Assembly (NCBI GenBank): GCA_951804985.1
Contig: OX638135.1
Span: 10,578,058-10,642,057, forward strand
Direction of reading: 5' to 3'
Origin: Dryomyza anilis
Taxonomy: Eukaryota; Arthropoda; Insecta; Diptera; Dryomyzidae
Length of the DNA: 64,000 bases
Positions 45,702 through 56,210 of this stretch are shown here, one piece after another; position 1 is the stretch's first letter; every line of letters begins with the position of its first letter. Below the pieces are notes generated by a model. That model had not been told where the DNA came from. It saw only the letters and a list, made by a program, of their open reading frames with translations, and did no database searches. The translations under genes and the position numbers were made by a program.

Positions 45702-48700
45702 CTATAAGATGTCCGTCAAGCCTATCTCAGTTAAAAACCTGATTATATGGTTAGGGTTCATCTTTCTAATATCGTTTGGACTTGGTTGTCGATTCCCAAG
45801 TATTTGCATTCTTGTACGCATTAGCGCTGGACACGTTTCTAAAATGTGTTCTGGATCTTCATCGTCTTCTGGACAGAATCTACATGTACTGTCAGTTTGT
45901 ATACCCATCCTAGTTAGATGTTTAGCAAGCCGACAATGACCCGTAAGAAGTCCTGTTAGAATTCTCAGGTTTTTCTTCGATAGCTTAATGTATTCTTTAA
46001 ATCTTCTTATGTCATAGGACCCAATGAATTTCTTTGATTGACGCATTTTAGCCTGCCCCAACCATAGGAGTTCTCTGGTGTAAAGTAGTTCTTCTCGTAA
46101 AAACTTTTTTACAACACTGTCACCGATTCCACAAAAAGGTTCGGGTCCTTTTAGCTTTGTGGCGGCTCCTTTCAGTGCAAGTTTGTCAGCTTCTTCATTG
46201 CCTTCTATTCCTCTGTGGCCAGGGACCCAGAGTATGGTGACACTATTATTCATACCTAGTTTATTTATTTTACCTAGACATTCCCATACTAGTTCTGAAT
46301 TGATCTCGTAAGATTCTAATGCCATTATGGCTGCCTGGCTGTCCGACAGGATTGCTATATTTCTATTGCTATAATGCCTATCCAGATTGAACTGGATTCA
46401 TCTATCTATAGCGTATATTTCCGCTTGAAAGATACTGGTGTATTACCCCATGGCTTCGAAGTATTTGGTTCTAGGCCCATATACCCCTGCTCCGGTTCCT
46501 TCATCTGTTAGTGATCCATCCGTGTACCACGTGATCATATTCTTGTGTATATCATATGTGTCAGATATGTTTTTCCATATCTTTTTGTTACTGCGTTTCG
46601 TCTTGAAGTTTTTACGAAGTTGAATCTCTTCGTTTTATGGTCTATTGGAGTTGGTAGCGTGGGAAACAGTCGGGTCAGAAGACACGCTTTCCCGGGCTCC
46701 ATACGTCCTCCATTTCCAATACCTTCGTTTGCTATGCGGTGGAGTGCTCCTCTTGCCACTCCCTGCAGGAACAGGTGTAATGGTGCAAATTCAAGGAGTA
46801 CTTCCATTGCCGCAGTGGGACATGTTCTCATGGCTCCTGTTATACAAGAACAAGCTAGCCGTTGAACTTTCTCTAGAGATTTCTGTGTTGTCCGAAGACT
46901 TCATTGTATACATCCATCGCATTATTTTGGGTGTGCATCCCCAACTTTTGCCTGAAATGGACCTACTTATCATAATTGCCCGTGTGGCTTTTATTATGAC
47001 TTCTTTTTCTTGTTGCTTCCATAGAAGTTTGCTATCTAGTGTAATTCCTAAATATTTGACTTCTTCACTCCGGCTTACTTCGACTCCATCTAGCCGGATT
47101 GGTCTAATATTACGTTTCTTCTTCTTGTAAAGGGTACCATGGTGGTTTTTGCGGGATTTATATTTAGTCCTACTGTTACACACCATTCCTTTGTAGTTCT
47201 GAGACCCAATTTTATTCTATCACATAGAGTGTCGTCAAATTTCCCTCTGCATATGATTACTATGTCGTCGGCGTACCCTTGACATTCAAATCCCATGTTT
47301 GTAAGTTTCCACAGTAGCTCATCTACAACCAAGCTCCACATAAGGGGTGAGAGTACCCCCCCCCTGTGGACAGCCTCTAGTTGTAATAATTCTTATGTTG
47401 GTTGTCCCAACCGTTACTTCTGCTGTTCTGCATTTTAGCATTTCGCTCATCCATCTAGACATAGTGTTGTTTACTCCCTTAACCTCCAGGGACCTCTTTA
47501 TGCCCTCATGAGAGGTATTATCAAAGGCACCCTCGATGTCAAGGAAGGCACACAGTGCGATCTCTATGGTTTTCTGTATTATATTTGTCAGTTGATATAG
47601 AGCGGTTTCTGTGGATCTGCTTGCTCTGTATGCATGCTGACAGGCATGTAGTGGAATTTCTTTCAGAGTATCCTCTCTGATATAATTGTATATTATCTTT
47701 TCCATTGTTTTGAGTACAAAGGAAGTGAGACTAATTGGCCTGAAGGACTTTGGATGGGTGGGACCTTTTTTACCCACCTTTGGTATAAATACCACCTTGG
47801 CTCTTCTCCAAATGCTTGGTATGTAGCCTGGTGCTAGGCTGCTTCTAGTTATTCTTATCAGGTGATTCATTAGGTAATATTTACCCTGTTGTAGCAAAGC
47901 TGGGAATATGCCATCAACACCTGGGGACTTGAAAGGTTGGAATGTTTGTAAGGCCCAATCAATCTTTTGTTATGACCTTGTTTGCAATCTCCCAGTCTTC
48001 TATTCTGGGTCTCACAAGAATTTCATCGTGTTCTTGCACGTTTTGCGTGCTGCCTGGAAAGTGAGTCTTTAGCAAAAGTGAAACCTTTTGATTCTCATTT
48101 TCGGTATAGCTCCCATCCTCCCTTTTTAGTGAGAGTGATGTTTCTGTTTTAACTTTTGCTATAGCCTTGTATAGCCTCGCTGCAGCCGATGTGTCAGTGA
48201 TGTTCTCACAGAAGTTTCGGAAGCTTTTCCTCTTCGCACTTCTTATTTCTTTATTATATGTGGTAAGAAGGGCAGAGTAGGCCTGCCAGTCCCCGGTAAG
48301 CTTAGCCCTATTAAAGAGCCTACGTACTTTGGTTCTTAGTTTTGACAAGTGGTCACTCCAGCATGGAGTTTCTCTTTGTCTGGTTACTTTTTTCTCTGTG
48401 CAGCTGGATGCATAGGCATCGTTTATTGCATAGTTTATTTCATTTACCATACTTTCCAGCTCTAATGGGTGCCTTGCGGCTCTAACTGTACTAATACGTT
48501 CTAAATTGGTTTTTAGTATGTCTTTATACTTCTCCCAGACTGTTTTCCTGGGATTTATTATATTACTTACTTTTGGTGTGAGCCCATCCCAAATCGAACA
48601 GTATTATCCTGTGATCTGACATAGATGGTTCGCTGGACACTCTCCAGTTTTTTACTGTCTTATACCTGTTCCCGAAAGTGATATCAAGAACCTCTTGACG

Positions 48701-49546
48701 TACCCTAGTTACAAATGTTGGTGTATTTCCCATGTTGTAAATATCTAAGTTATATGATACTAAAAATTCTAAGAGGTACTCACCCCTTTTATTTGTGTCC
48801 GTGCTTCCCCATACCTCATTATGCGCATTTGCGTCACTTCCGATGATAAGTGGAACGTTCTTCTTTTGGCAGTAATCCACCACCTTCTGGATATCTGCTG
48901 GTGGCGCTATGGTTTCCTCACCAGGGAAATAACACGCCGCTATGACTACTTCGCGGGGGTTATCGTTCATCATCAGAGAGACCTGAATGACTACTTGATC
49001 CCGCGTTAGGAATTCTGAAAGACAAAGATATTTAATATCGTTTCTAATCAAGATACAATCTCTAGGATTATCCACCCTGATATCCCATATTATCTTTGCA
49101 TCCTTACTTGCCAGACCTTCAATCTGGCCCCTGAGTACCCAGGGTTCTTGAATCAGCACCATCCCAATTTGTTGCTTTGCAACGACCTGCGTGATGATGT
49201 CAGACGCCGTCTTCGCGTGATGCAGGTTTATTTGGGCGAATTTGGTGCTGTTCATGCTTCTATTTTTTTTTTTCATATTTCTTCCTCTAACAGAGTCGCC
49301 TCGTCCTCTGTTAGGGTCTGGTTGCTGGCGTCGCCCACGTACAGATGGGCTATGTCGATATCCGACATTTCCTCCTCCGAGCGTGGTAGGCCGACGTGCC
49401 TCCAGTTTCTTCATCTGCCGCCTCCTCGACATTATGCAGTTGCAGACCTGCTGTCGAGGTTGACGGTACATAATCCACCTCCATCTGGGACACATGCAGT
49501 GTACCTGCTGCCGATGTCTTCGGTGCTTCTTCGTTTTTGTCGACAT
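45702..49546 (-). pseudogene. LOA LINE ORF2: endonuclease, RT, RNase H, zinc knuckle
   Basis: ORF2 performs target-primed reverse transcription. The open segment 49546-48563 holds the APE endonuclease: FAQINLHHAKTASDII, VLIQEPWVLRGQI (Glu), IIGSDANAHNEVWGS and EPSMSDHRIILFDL. The usable start is probably a Met near 49270 rather than 49546. RT follows in 48450-47959, 47897-47319 (RRAKVVFIPKVGKKG, ALCAFLDIEGAFDNTSHEG, TRGCPQGG) and 47341-47090 (GYADDIVIICRGK, catalytic YADD intact). RNase H is at about 46540-46130 with WYTDGSLTDEG, AEIYAIDR, SDSQAAI and NEEADKLA. It ends with CRFCPEDDEDPEHILETC. Lesions are frame slips near 48570 and 47960, a G9 run at about 47356-47364, a slip near 47130 and a ~50-bp deletion near 46905. 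Confidence 0.9.
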
Positions 49547-50687
49547 CTTTGTCGTCCTTATTCTTCGCCACGTGCACAGATACGTTGCCGAACCTGTATT
49601 TCAGCACGCGTCCTGCCTTCTCGATCTCATCCATCGATTGAGTATCGACCCCAATCAGGAGTAGTTGACCGTTGGCATCTTCGGTGACCCGGTACACCTT
49701 CCATATACCGGTATTCAACCCTTCATTCTGCTTGTCCAGAAGGCTTAGCAACTTGCTGGTTTCTTTCCCAACGCTTCTGGGAAAGTAGATTTTGATGGTG
49801 TGCATGTGAGGTATGTCATCACCCAAACATGCCATCAAATCCACCCCCTTCCACGCCGTTAGTTTTCCAGCCGCCTGTTTTAGCCAGTCTGCAGTCTCCT
49901 GGTTGGTACATTCCACTAGCAGCATTCCTGGCTGGAAGGATATGCCCTCGAATTTCAGGTTGCACGTCCATCCGAGATCCATTTCATCAACGATCGCCTC
50001 CTCCAGAGTTGAAAGATCCTCACTGGTGAGTATTTGATCGGGAAATTCCTTCGCCAATACGGCCACCCTTACCGACTTCACGGCACTAGCATAGCTTGTG
50101 CTCGGTTTGGGTGGTTTCCCGTGTGCTGGCTTTGTGAAATGCCCTCCACCTGCATTGGTGTTTAAGGCCTTCTCCGTTCGCACCTTTTTGGTGTACTTTT
50201 CTGGCGGCGTAATCGCATCGCTAGCTCTTTTATTGCCTACTGTGGCTTCTGCTGTGCCTTGGTTTCCCTGCCGGTGCTCTAGTGCCTTGTTGCGGGCCTC
50301 GTCGGGTTTAAACCCCTTTACAAGGTACCGCAGGTACCACTTCCGGCCAGAACCGCTCAGTCCCTCGCGTCGGGAATCGTCTGCCCCACCAGGTTGCCCC
50401 AATGGTGGTAATGTTGGCATGTGGCGGGGTTTCCGAATCTTCGCCTCTGCCAAAGCAGCCCCTCTACTTGTTGTAGGTTTCTCTTCAGACACTGTTTCTT
50501 CCTTGGGCACTTCACACTTGACAGTTTTGGCCTGTCTCGTGGTCTTAGCTACCTTTGGGGTTTCTTCTTTTTGTTTTTTCTTCTGCCCCTGGCGGTCGTC
50601 GTCATGGAGATGAGCCTCCATTCTGTCCGCCAGTTCCGAAGCAGTTAAGCCCTGCTTTTTTAAAGTTTTTTCCATATTTCTGTTCAT
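49350..50687 (-). CDS. LOA LINE ORF1 (445 aa, intact)
   Basis: This ORF1 protein would bind element RNA to form the ribonucleoprotein. The first ~200 residues are Lys/Glu/Thr-rich and probably disordered, with RKWYLRYLVKGFKPDEA around 115-135. From about 205 to 360 there is a DUF4780-like domain: VAVLAKEFPDQILTSEDL, GISFQPGMLLVECTNQETAD, WLKQAAGKLTAWKG and IYFPRSVGKETSKLLSLL. Such domains are known from insect LINE ORF1s. No CCHC knuckle is evident, and the end is acidic with an Arg-rich tail. The start at 50687 is the first Met after the 5' UTR. The frame is open throughout, unlike ORF2. ORF2 overlaps its 3' end in another frame. Confidence 0.85.
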   Translation of the reverse strand: MNRNMEKTLKKQGLTASELADRMEAHLHDDDRQGQKKKQKEETPKVAKTTRQAKTVKCEVPKEETVSEEKPTTSRGAALAEAKIRKPRHMPTLPPLGQPGGADDSRREGLSGSGRKWYLRYLVKGFKPDEARNKALEHRQGNQGTAEATVGNKRASDAITPPEKYTKKVRTEKALNTNAGGGHFTKPAHGKPPKPSTSYASAVKSVRVAVLAKEFPDQILTSEDLSTLEEAIVDEMDLGWTCNLKFEGISFQPGMLLVECTNQETADWLKQAAGKLTAWKGVDLMACLGDDIPHMHTIKIYFPRSVGKETSKLLSLLDKQNEGLNTGIWKVYRVTEDANGQLLLIGVDTQSMDEIEKAGRVLKYRFGNVSVHVAKNKDDKDVDKNEEAPKTSAAGTLHVSQMEVDYVPSTSTAGLQLHNVEEAADEETGGTSAYHARRRKCRIST

Positions 50688-51099
50688 CTGTAAGTAAAAT
50701 AATAGGGGATTATAGGTCGGTCATGACATAGCTCCTTATACCATGACAAGGCCACACATACTCGCTGAGGCGACCAGGTATCAGCGAGGCTCCGTTCCAT
50801 CACAGTCTTTTGCCCCTGACTGCAACCGTCCAATGACACGGGTCGCATAACATCGTGGACTAGGGGAATATAGGATTTTAATGATTCTGGATTATACATT
50901 AAGGCATAATCCTCCACATATCGTCCAGTTTCGCCCGACTATGCTAGCCAGCTCTCAACAGAGACATGACCGTACTGAGACTGTTTCCAGCGGTCACCAC
51001 TTGGAGGTCATAGTCGCACTTCCATAGTACCCATACAGTTACGGCACGTACCCAAGGGTTACATGTTGTTCCCCCTGCTTCGAGTACTATGGCTGACCG

Positions 51100-52590
51100 C
51101 CTCGTCATGGTCGGGTGGCGGAATCTCAACGTCGTCAACAAGTACTAGGAATGCCGGGTTTACTTCTCTATCGGTGGAATTGCGGTCATCATCACCGGTC
51201 TGCAGTTTAGAGAAGTGATCCATCCATATCTTCAGTGTACTCTGGTTATCTGTGACTAGATACCCGTTCTCATCTTTACAAGAAGAGGCTCCGGATTTTG
51301 AACCTCTCGAAGAATTTTCGAGCCTCATTCCTGTCCCCATGCATCTCAATCTCCTCACACTAACGTCGTCCTGCCTTTACGGCTGAAAAGACGTCTCTCT
51401 TTCCTTCCCTTCTCTTTGTATCGCTCCTTCGCAGATCGCGTTGTTACTGACTGCAGTTTGGATTTGTACGCAGCATCTTTCTCTGTAGTGTCCGCGCGAC
51501 ACTCTTGGTCATACCACTGATTCCTCAGGGGGCGTTAGAATCCAAGCACCTCTTCGGCAGCCGTACGCATAGAGCAGGAGATATGGTTCCACTGCGCGCT
51601 TATATCATGGAGAGGAGGAGTGCTTTGTCTAAGCAGGTGTGAGAGTCGAGTGGAAAAGGCTTGCGTTGGCTGTTGTGATTGCAGTTTTCCGACGTCGAAC
51701 TTTCTCTGCGTTTGGTTCCGTATCTTTGGTTCCGGATCTTGGCTGCTACAAGGTAATGAACCGAGTCCATATTGGCACCTCGGATAGTGCGAACGTCCAT
51801 CTCGCTCGAGGCGTGCCTTCCGTCAATCACAACGTTGTTAATTTGGTTTCGAGTTTTTTGATCGGACGACAACCATGTGGCCTTGTGGATTTCGAAAAGT
51901 TCGAATCTTGTGCTGCGGCGAAGTCGATTAGCCTCGTCCCGTTATGGGAAGCGTTGGCATGGAGGCTAAATTTTTCGATTGTGGGACAATAGATGGCTTC
52001 TCTGCTTACCTTGGCGTTAAAATCGCCTAGCACGATTTTGATATCGTGACGGGGGCAGCGCTTGATGCGGATTGTTGCCAGCCTTTCGTCCACGGTCGTG
52101 AACATAGAGACGGAGTCTCTTGCTGACCACAAATCCACATCCGCATGGCAGCTGTAGTAGATATCACAGGACGCTTGTTTCGAGCAGTCCTGTCCCGTCC
52201 ATCGCATGTCCTGGATAGCGGTGATGTCAGCCTTATATTTTTCGAGGACATCTGCCAGCTGGATAGAGGCACCTTCCCTAGAAAGGGTCCGGACATTCCA
52301 GGTGCATATCCGTAAATCATGGTCCTTAAAACGTTTGCGTGGGTCGTCATCGTGGTAATCGATCTTTTATGTTTTCATTGGGCGCATAGGTTTTTTCCGT
52401 GGTGGGACCCAAACCAAACGCACGAAACTTCACTCTGAGGGAGATGCTCGCCACTCACTTTAGCCGACTTCTACAACGGGTGGTGTAGAGCGTCGTTTCC
52501 AGGGACTTCCACGAAGAGGACTTCCACCGAAGTGGAGGTGTCACCATTTGATTTGCCAAGAATTTGCCAATTCTGGTGACCAGTGAGTTA
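51100..52590 (-). pseudogene. Middle LINE of the nest: endonuclease and linker part
   Basis: The minus strand from about 52310 gives ICTWNVRTLSREGASIQLAD and EKYKADITAIQDMRWTGQD, the start of an APE endonuclease, then IVLGDFNAKVSREAIYCPT. It ends near 51700 with RNQINNVVIDGRHASSEMDV. Compared with the family the central part is shortened. 51358-51110 gives ENGYLVTDNQSTLKIWMDHF and DDVEIPPPDHDEA, the linker before the RT fingers. There the LOA insertion interrupts it. The 5' boundary within the outer element is placed only roughly at 52590. Confidence 0.85.
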
Positions 52591-53374
52591 ACTTGAGACG
52601 AAAATATGTATTGTGCTTATTATACACGAAGAAAACAGAATGCTTATGAGAGTGTTGCTGGAACTAAAATACTACTCGCTTTTACAATTCCAATATGCAG
52701 GAAATACAAATAAATTTGCAGTAAAATTTTAAATAATTTGTAATCATCATATATTTTGTATTATTTGTGAGATATTTCGTACAATCATCAGGAAAAATGA
52801 TATATTTGTGGTAGATTCACTGCAGCTACTAGAGAAATGGTAGCATTGCTGCAAATATTCACATATTCCACAAATATGAATGCTTTTGTAGAAAAACAAT
52901 TAATTTTGTCTAAATATCACAAAAAGTGTGAAATATTTGACTTGAATAATTTGCAACTGCAATGATGTTTAAGGCTCTAATACTTTTCAACCATCTTTCG
53001 TTTTCTTTGTGAATGGTTTATTAAATTTATAATACTGCCTTTCTAGACAAAACCAACTATCTCTATTGTACATTTCTCGAAGTACATGTATTCTTGTTTT
53101 CTCGATAAAATTAAAAAACAACAATTAATATTTCCACTCTACTTAAAACTTTTAATTTTTCAGTGCATTTTTTGGGAAACAGTGGCAGCGTGATCGACTG
53201 AGAGTTTTTGCAGTTCACACGAATTTATATTCGTTGTGCTCGCTCAAACTCTAACAATACTCTCACCCTTTGCGCTTCACCGCTGTTCCCCTCACCAAGC
53301 ACTTTGTGGGCTGACGTCGTGCCCGTACGGGCACAATGCCCATACGGGCTGAGTTGGCCATCCCTACTATACGC

Positions 53375-54026
53375 TATTTAATTTTTTATATTCTTTAATA
53401 AATCTATGTGGTGTTATGGTTCAACAATCAGTATATGATTTTAATAAATTATGTAGTTTTAGTAAAGAATAAAAATAATTTGAAAATATATCGATATTGA
53501 ATAAAAAAAAGTAATTAGTCTGTTTTTATATGTAATATGTAATTAAATATGTAGATATATGAAATTTTGGAGAAAAGCTGATATATTTAATATCGCCATT
53601 AATTTATTTATTAGGGCGAATATTTATATTTAAGTTGAAAAATATATTTCAATATTATCATTATTTATAAAATCAAAGTTTAATTACGTAATTATTTTTA
53701 ATGAAATTATTTATCTTAATGTATTTCCGACAACTCAATCACAGAATTAATTTTTTATAGAATGAATATAAAAGGAAGTTCTTTCGTTTTGAGCAACACT
53801 TATATGATATAAATTTACTCACTCACACAAAATTGTATTCCTTCTGAAATGTAACAGCAACTGAGCGATTTAACAAAATTACCGAGGTTAAATAGCATAG
53901 GATCAACTCATGTATTACATTAAAACTATTGAAATACATATTTACAAAAACTATTTTCCATTTCAATTGATTTAGTTTAATATCCTAAAACATCATCATA
54001 AACAAATTAAAGAAATATATATGGTG
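53375..54026. other. AT-rich DNA, no gene seen
   Basis: Spacer between the outer nest element and the ggacataa-type element. No coding signal. Confidence 0.4.
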
Positions 54027-54225
54027 TCCGGACATGGTGTCAATTCCAATTTGGGGATTATGTCCACGTTCCTATGCGGACATAATCGAATTCGAATTGG
54101 GGGTTATGTCCGCCGAAATCGGTCATAATTCCCAATCAATTAAGTAAGAACTTAAGGGCTTAAGTTCACGTTGCTGTGCGGACATAAACCCCAAAATAAT
54201 ATGTTATCATGCACAAATTAAAATT

Positions 54226-54770
54226 TGGCCTTCTGCGCTTCAGTTTCACATAAATTCTAATTATATTCTTGTTTTATTTATTAATAAGAAGAACGAAATT
54301 TTATTTACAAAAAATCACGCGAAATAAAATTTCGCATGCGGCGCTTCAGTTTCGCATAAATTCTTAAAATATCAAAATAAAATTATATCATTGTTTTACG
54401 CACTAACGAGGAGAATGAAATTTTATTTACAAAAAATTGCCCGATTTTTTGGAAATAAAATTTCGCTTGCGGCGCTTCATTTCCGCATAAATTAAAAATA
54501 TCAAAATAAAATTATATCTTTGTTTTATTCACTAACAAGGAGAATAAAATTTTATTTACAAAAAATCGCGCGATTTTTAGAAAATAAAATTTTGCCGGCG
54601 GTTTCGCATAATTTTAAAAAATATCAAATTAATTTTATTTACAGAAAATCACGCGACTTTTGGAAAAAATTTCGACTGCGACTCTTCACTTTTACATAAA
54701 TTCAAAAAATATAAAAATAAAATTATATATTTGTTTTTTTCATGATGAGAAGAACAAAATATTATTTACG
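54226..54770. repeat. Minisatellite of ~106-131-bp units
   Basis: The word ggcgcttca-tt-cgcataaat recurs at about 54235, 54341 and 54472, and in worn form near 54595 and 54670. Each is followed by aaaattatat, a caaggagaat-like word and aaattttatttacaaaaaat. Confidence 0.85.
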
Positions 54771-54858
54771 AGTTGGGAAAGTTAGGCCACATGGGTAGTT
54801 CGGTCACATGGGACGGACTGTTATAGTCGATCGGGCCCGACTATGGAATACCCTACAC

Positions 54859-56210
54859 CAGGCATGTCAAACTCATTGGGCATCACGGGCCGCATTGGCA
54901 ACTCACAAGATGAGACGGGCCGCAATTTGTGTACCATTCAAAAAAAAAAACAATCAGTTTTTACATTTGGTTCTTTTGTTGTAAAATAAAATATAATGTT
55001 AAGATGATAAAAATTTTCATAGATCCTCGTTAAAAGCGCCGCAGGCCATTTTTTTGCCATTTTTGTCTGTATGAAATATATCGACAAAATGTTCGAACTT
55101 CTTTGATCCTGCCAAAAATGTTGTCTGGGGATGTATATTTTTAACACTAAAAACAATATTATCAAACAGATCTAACAATCATCCAAAATTGTTGCAACTT
55201 TTTATGTCCGCAAAATCGTACGATATCGAATTAGTTCTTGTACCAATATCGAATGTCAAATCGTACTAAATTTGAATTGCAAGGACAATCCATTGATTAG
55301 ATGTTCGGATTTAGGAGTTATGACGAAGTTTGTTTTATTATCGAGTTTTTATTCTACAACCACAAAAAGTAATCATTGACTATTTTTTTTTAAACTTTGG
55401 ACCACTGTATCTCTGGAGAGGGTGAGTCTTGAACTCTGGTAGATTTGGTGTGGAATGTCTCTAATACAAAAAGTTTTACTTACTAAAAAAATATGTTAAA
55501 ATGAATCCAATTCCAATTTGTTTTATTCTGATTGCGCCTTTATTTGATACTGGAGCAGATTCCTAAAATGGTTTTGTTGAATACTGTCCAGTTTTTAAGA
55601 TTTTTTATGTTTTAAATATTTTTCTCTCCTTATATTTTGAATAGTCGAACAATAATGTAATTTTTTCTTCGGTGTACAAAATTTCGGTGTACAAAACAAT
55701 GCGCTACCATATATTTTTTATAAATGCCGTTGAAATATAGCCAAGGGAAATTCAAAACTTTACATTGCATTTAAAATTTTATGAATATAAAACAATATTA
55801 CTTGATGAAAAAAGATAAACATTATTGTTATGCCATTTTGCAACGTCATTTACAATATTTAAAATGAAAATTAGGAAAATAAATTAATAGCCGTATTCTG
55901 GCATTTTCATGACAAAGTCAAGTCATTGAAATGTTGTCATTCACCATGTCATGCATTTGTTATTAATAACTGTTACTGTATTCTACTTTAAACGTGACGT
56001 TACAGTTGGGTAAAACCAATTTTAATTCCAAATACATCAGACTGATTTTTTCCATCTGAATGTCGCAGAAAATCGAACTGCGACAAAAATCCGTTGATAT
56101 ATTTGCATTTCAAAGTGAAGATATAGTGCAATACAATAAAGTGCATAACTAAAAACTAGTAAAAAACACATGTTATAAAAAACACGCGGGCCGCGTGTTT
56201 GACATGCCTG
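54859..56210. mobile_element. Non-autonomous hAT (1352 bp) with 8-bp target duplication
   Basis: The left end caggcatgtcaaactcattg and the right end (inverse complement caggcatgtcaaacacgcgg) are flanked by exact CCCTACAC at 54851-54858 and 56211-56218. It inserted into the ccctacacc word of a gtagggtata-type repeat (5' part 54772-54850, remainder 56211-56880). Subterminal cgggccgcatt and gcgggccgcgt words are shared. No transposase is recognised. Confidence 0.93.

Larger units (their letters stand above)
45559..51099 (-). mobile_element. Full-length LOA-type LINE (5541 bp) with target duplication
   Basis: It has a poly(A) of 12 (T-run 45559-45570 on +), a short 3' UTR, ORF2, ORF1 and a ~412-bp 5' UTR. 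It is flanked by CCTCGTCAT at 45550-45558 and 51100-51108. It sits inside the coding sequence of the middle LINE, whose text PPPDHDE continues as EVRTDI across the insertion. The RNase H domain and APE endonuclease place it in the I/LOA group. Confidence 0.93.
43974..53366. mobile_element. Outer element of a three-level nest, hAT-like ends
   Basis: The ends tagggatgcccaactcgcc (left) and inverted tagggatggccaactcagcc (right) are flanked by an exact 8-bp CTATACGC at 43966-43973 and 53367-53374. The element's own sequence is 43974-44865 and about 52590-53366. It has no transposase and contains palindromes such as gtgcccgtacgggcac near the right end. The interior is occupied by a LINE that itself holds a second LINE. 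Confidence 0.88.

Noticed and set aside
49148..49687. 179-codon plus frame opposite the LOA ORFs
   Set aside because: Antisense shadow of the ORF1/ORF2 overlap; no features of a real protein.
54938..55165. 75-codon minus frame in the small hAT as a transposase fragment
   Set aside because: No hAT motif could be recognised and the frame is not kept in the array units.
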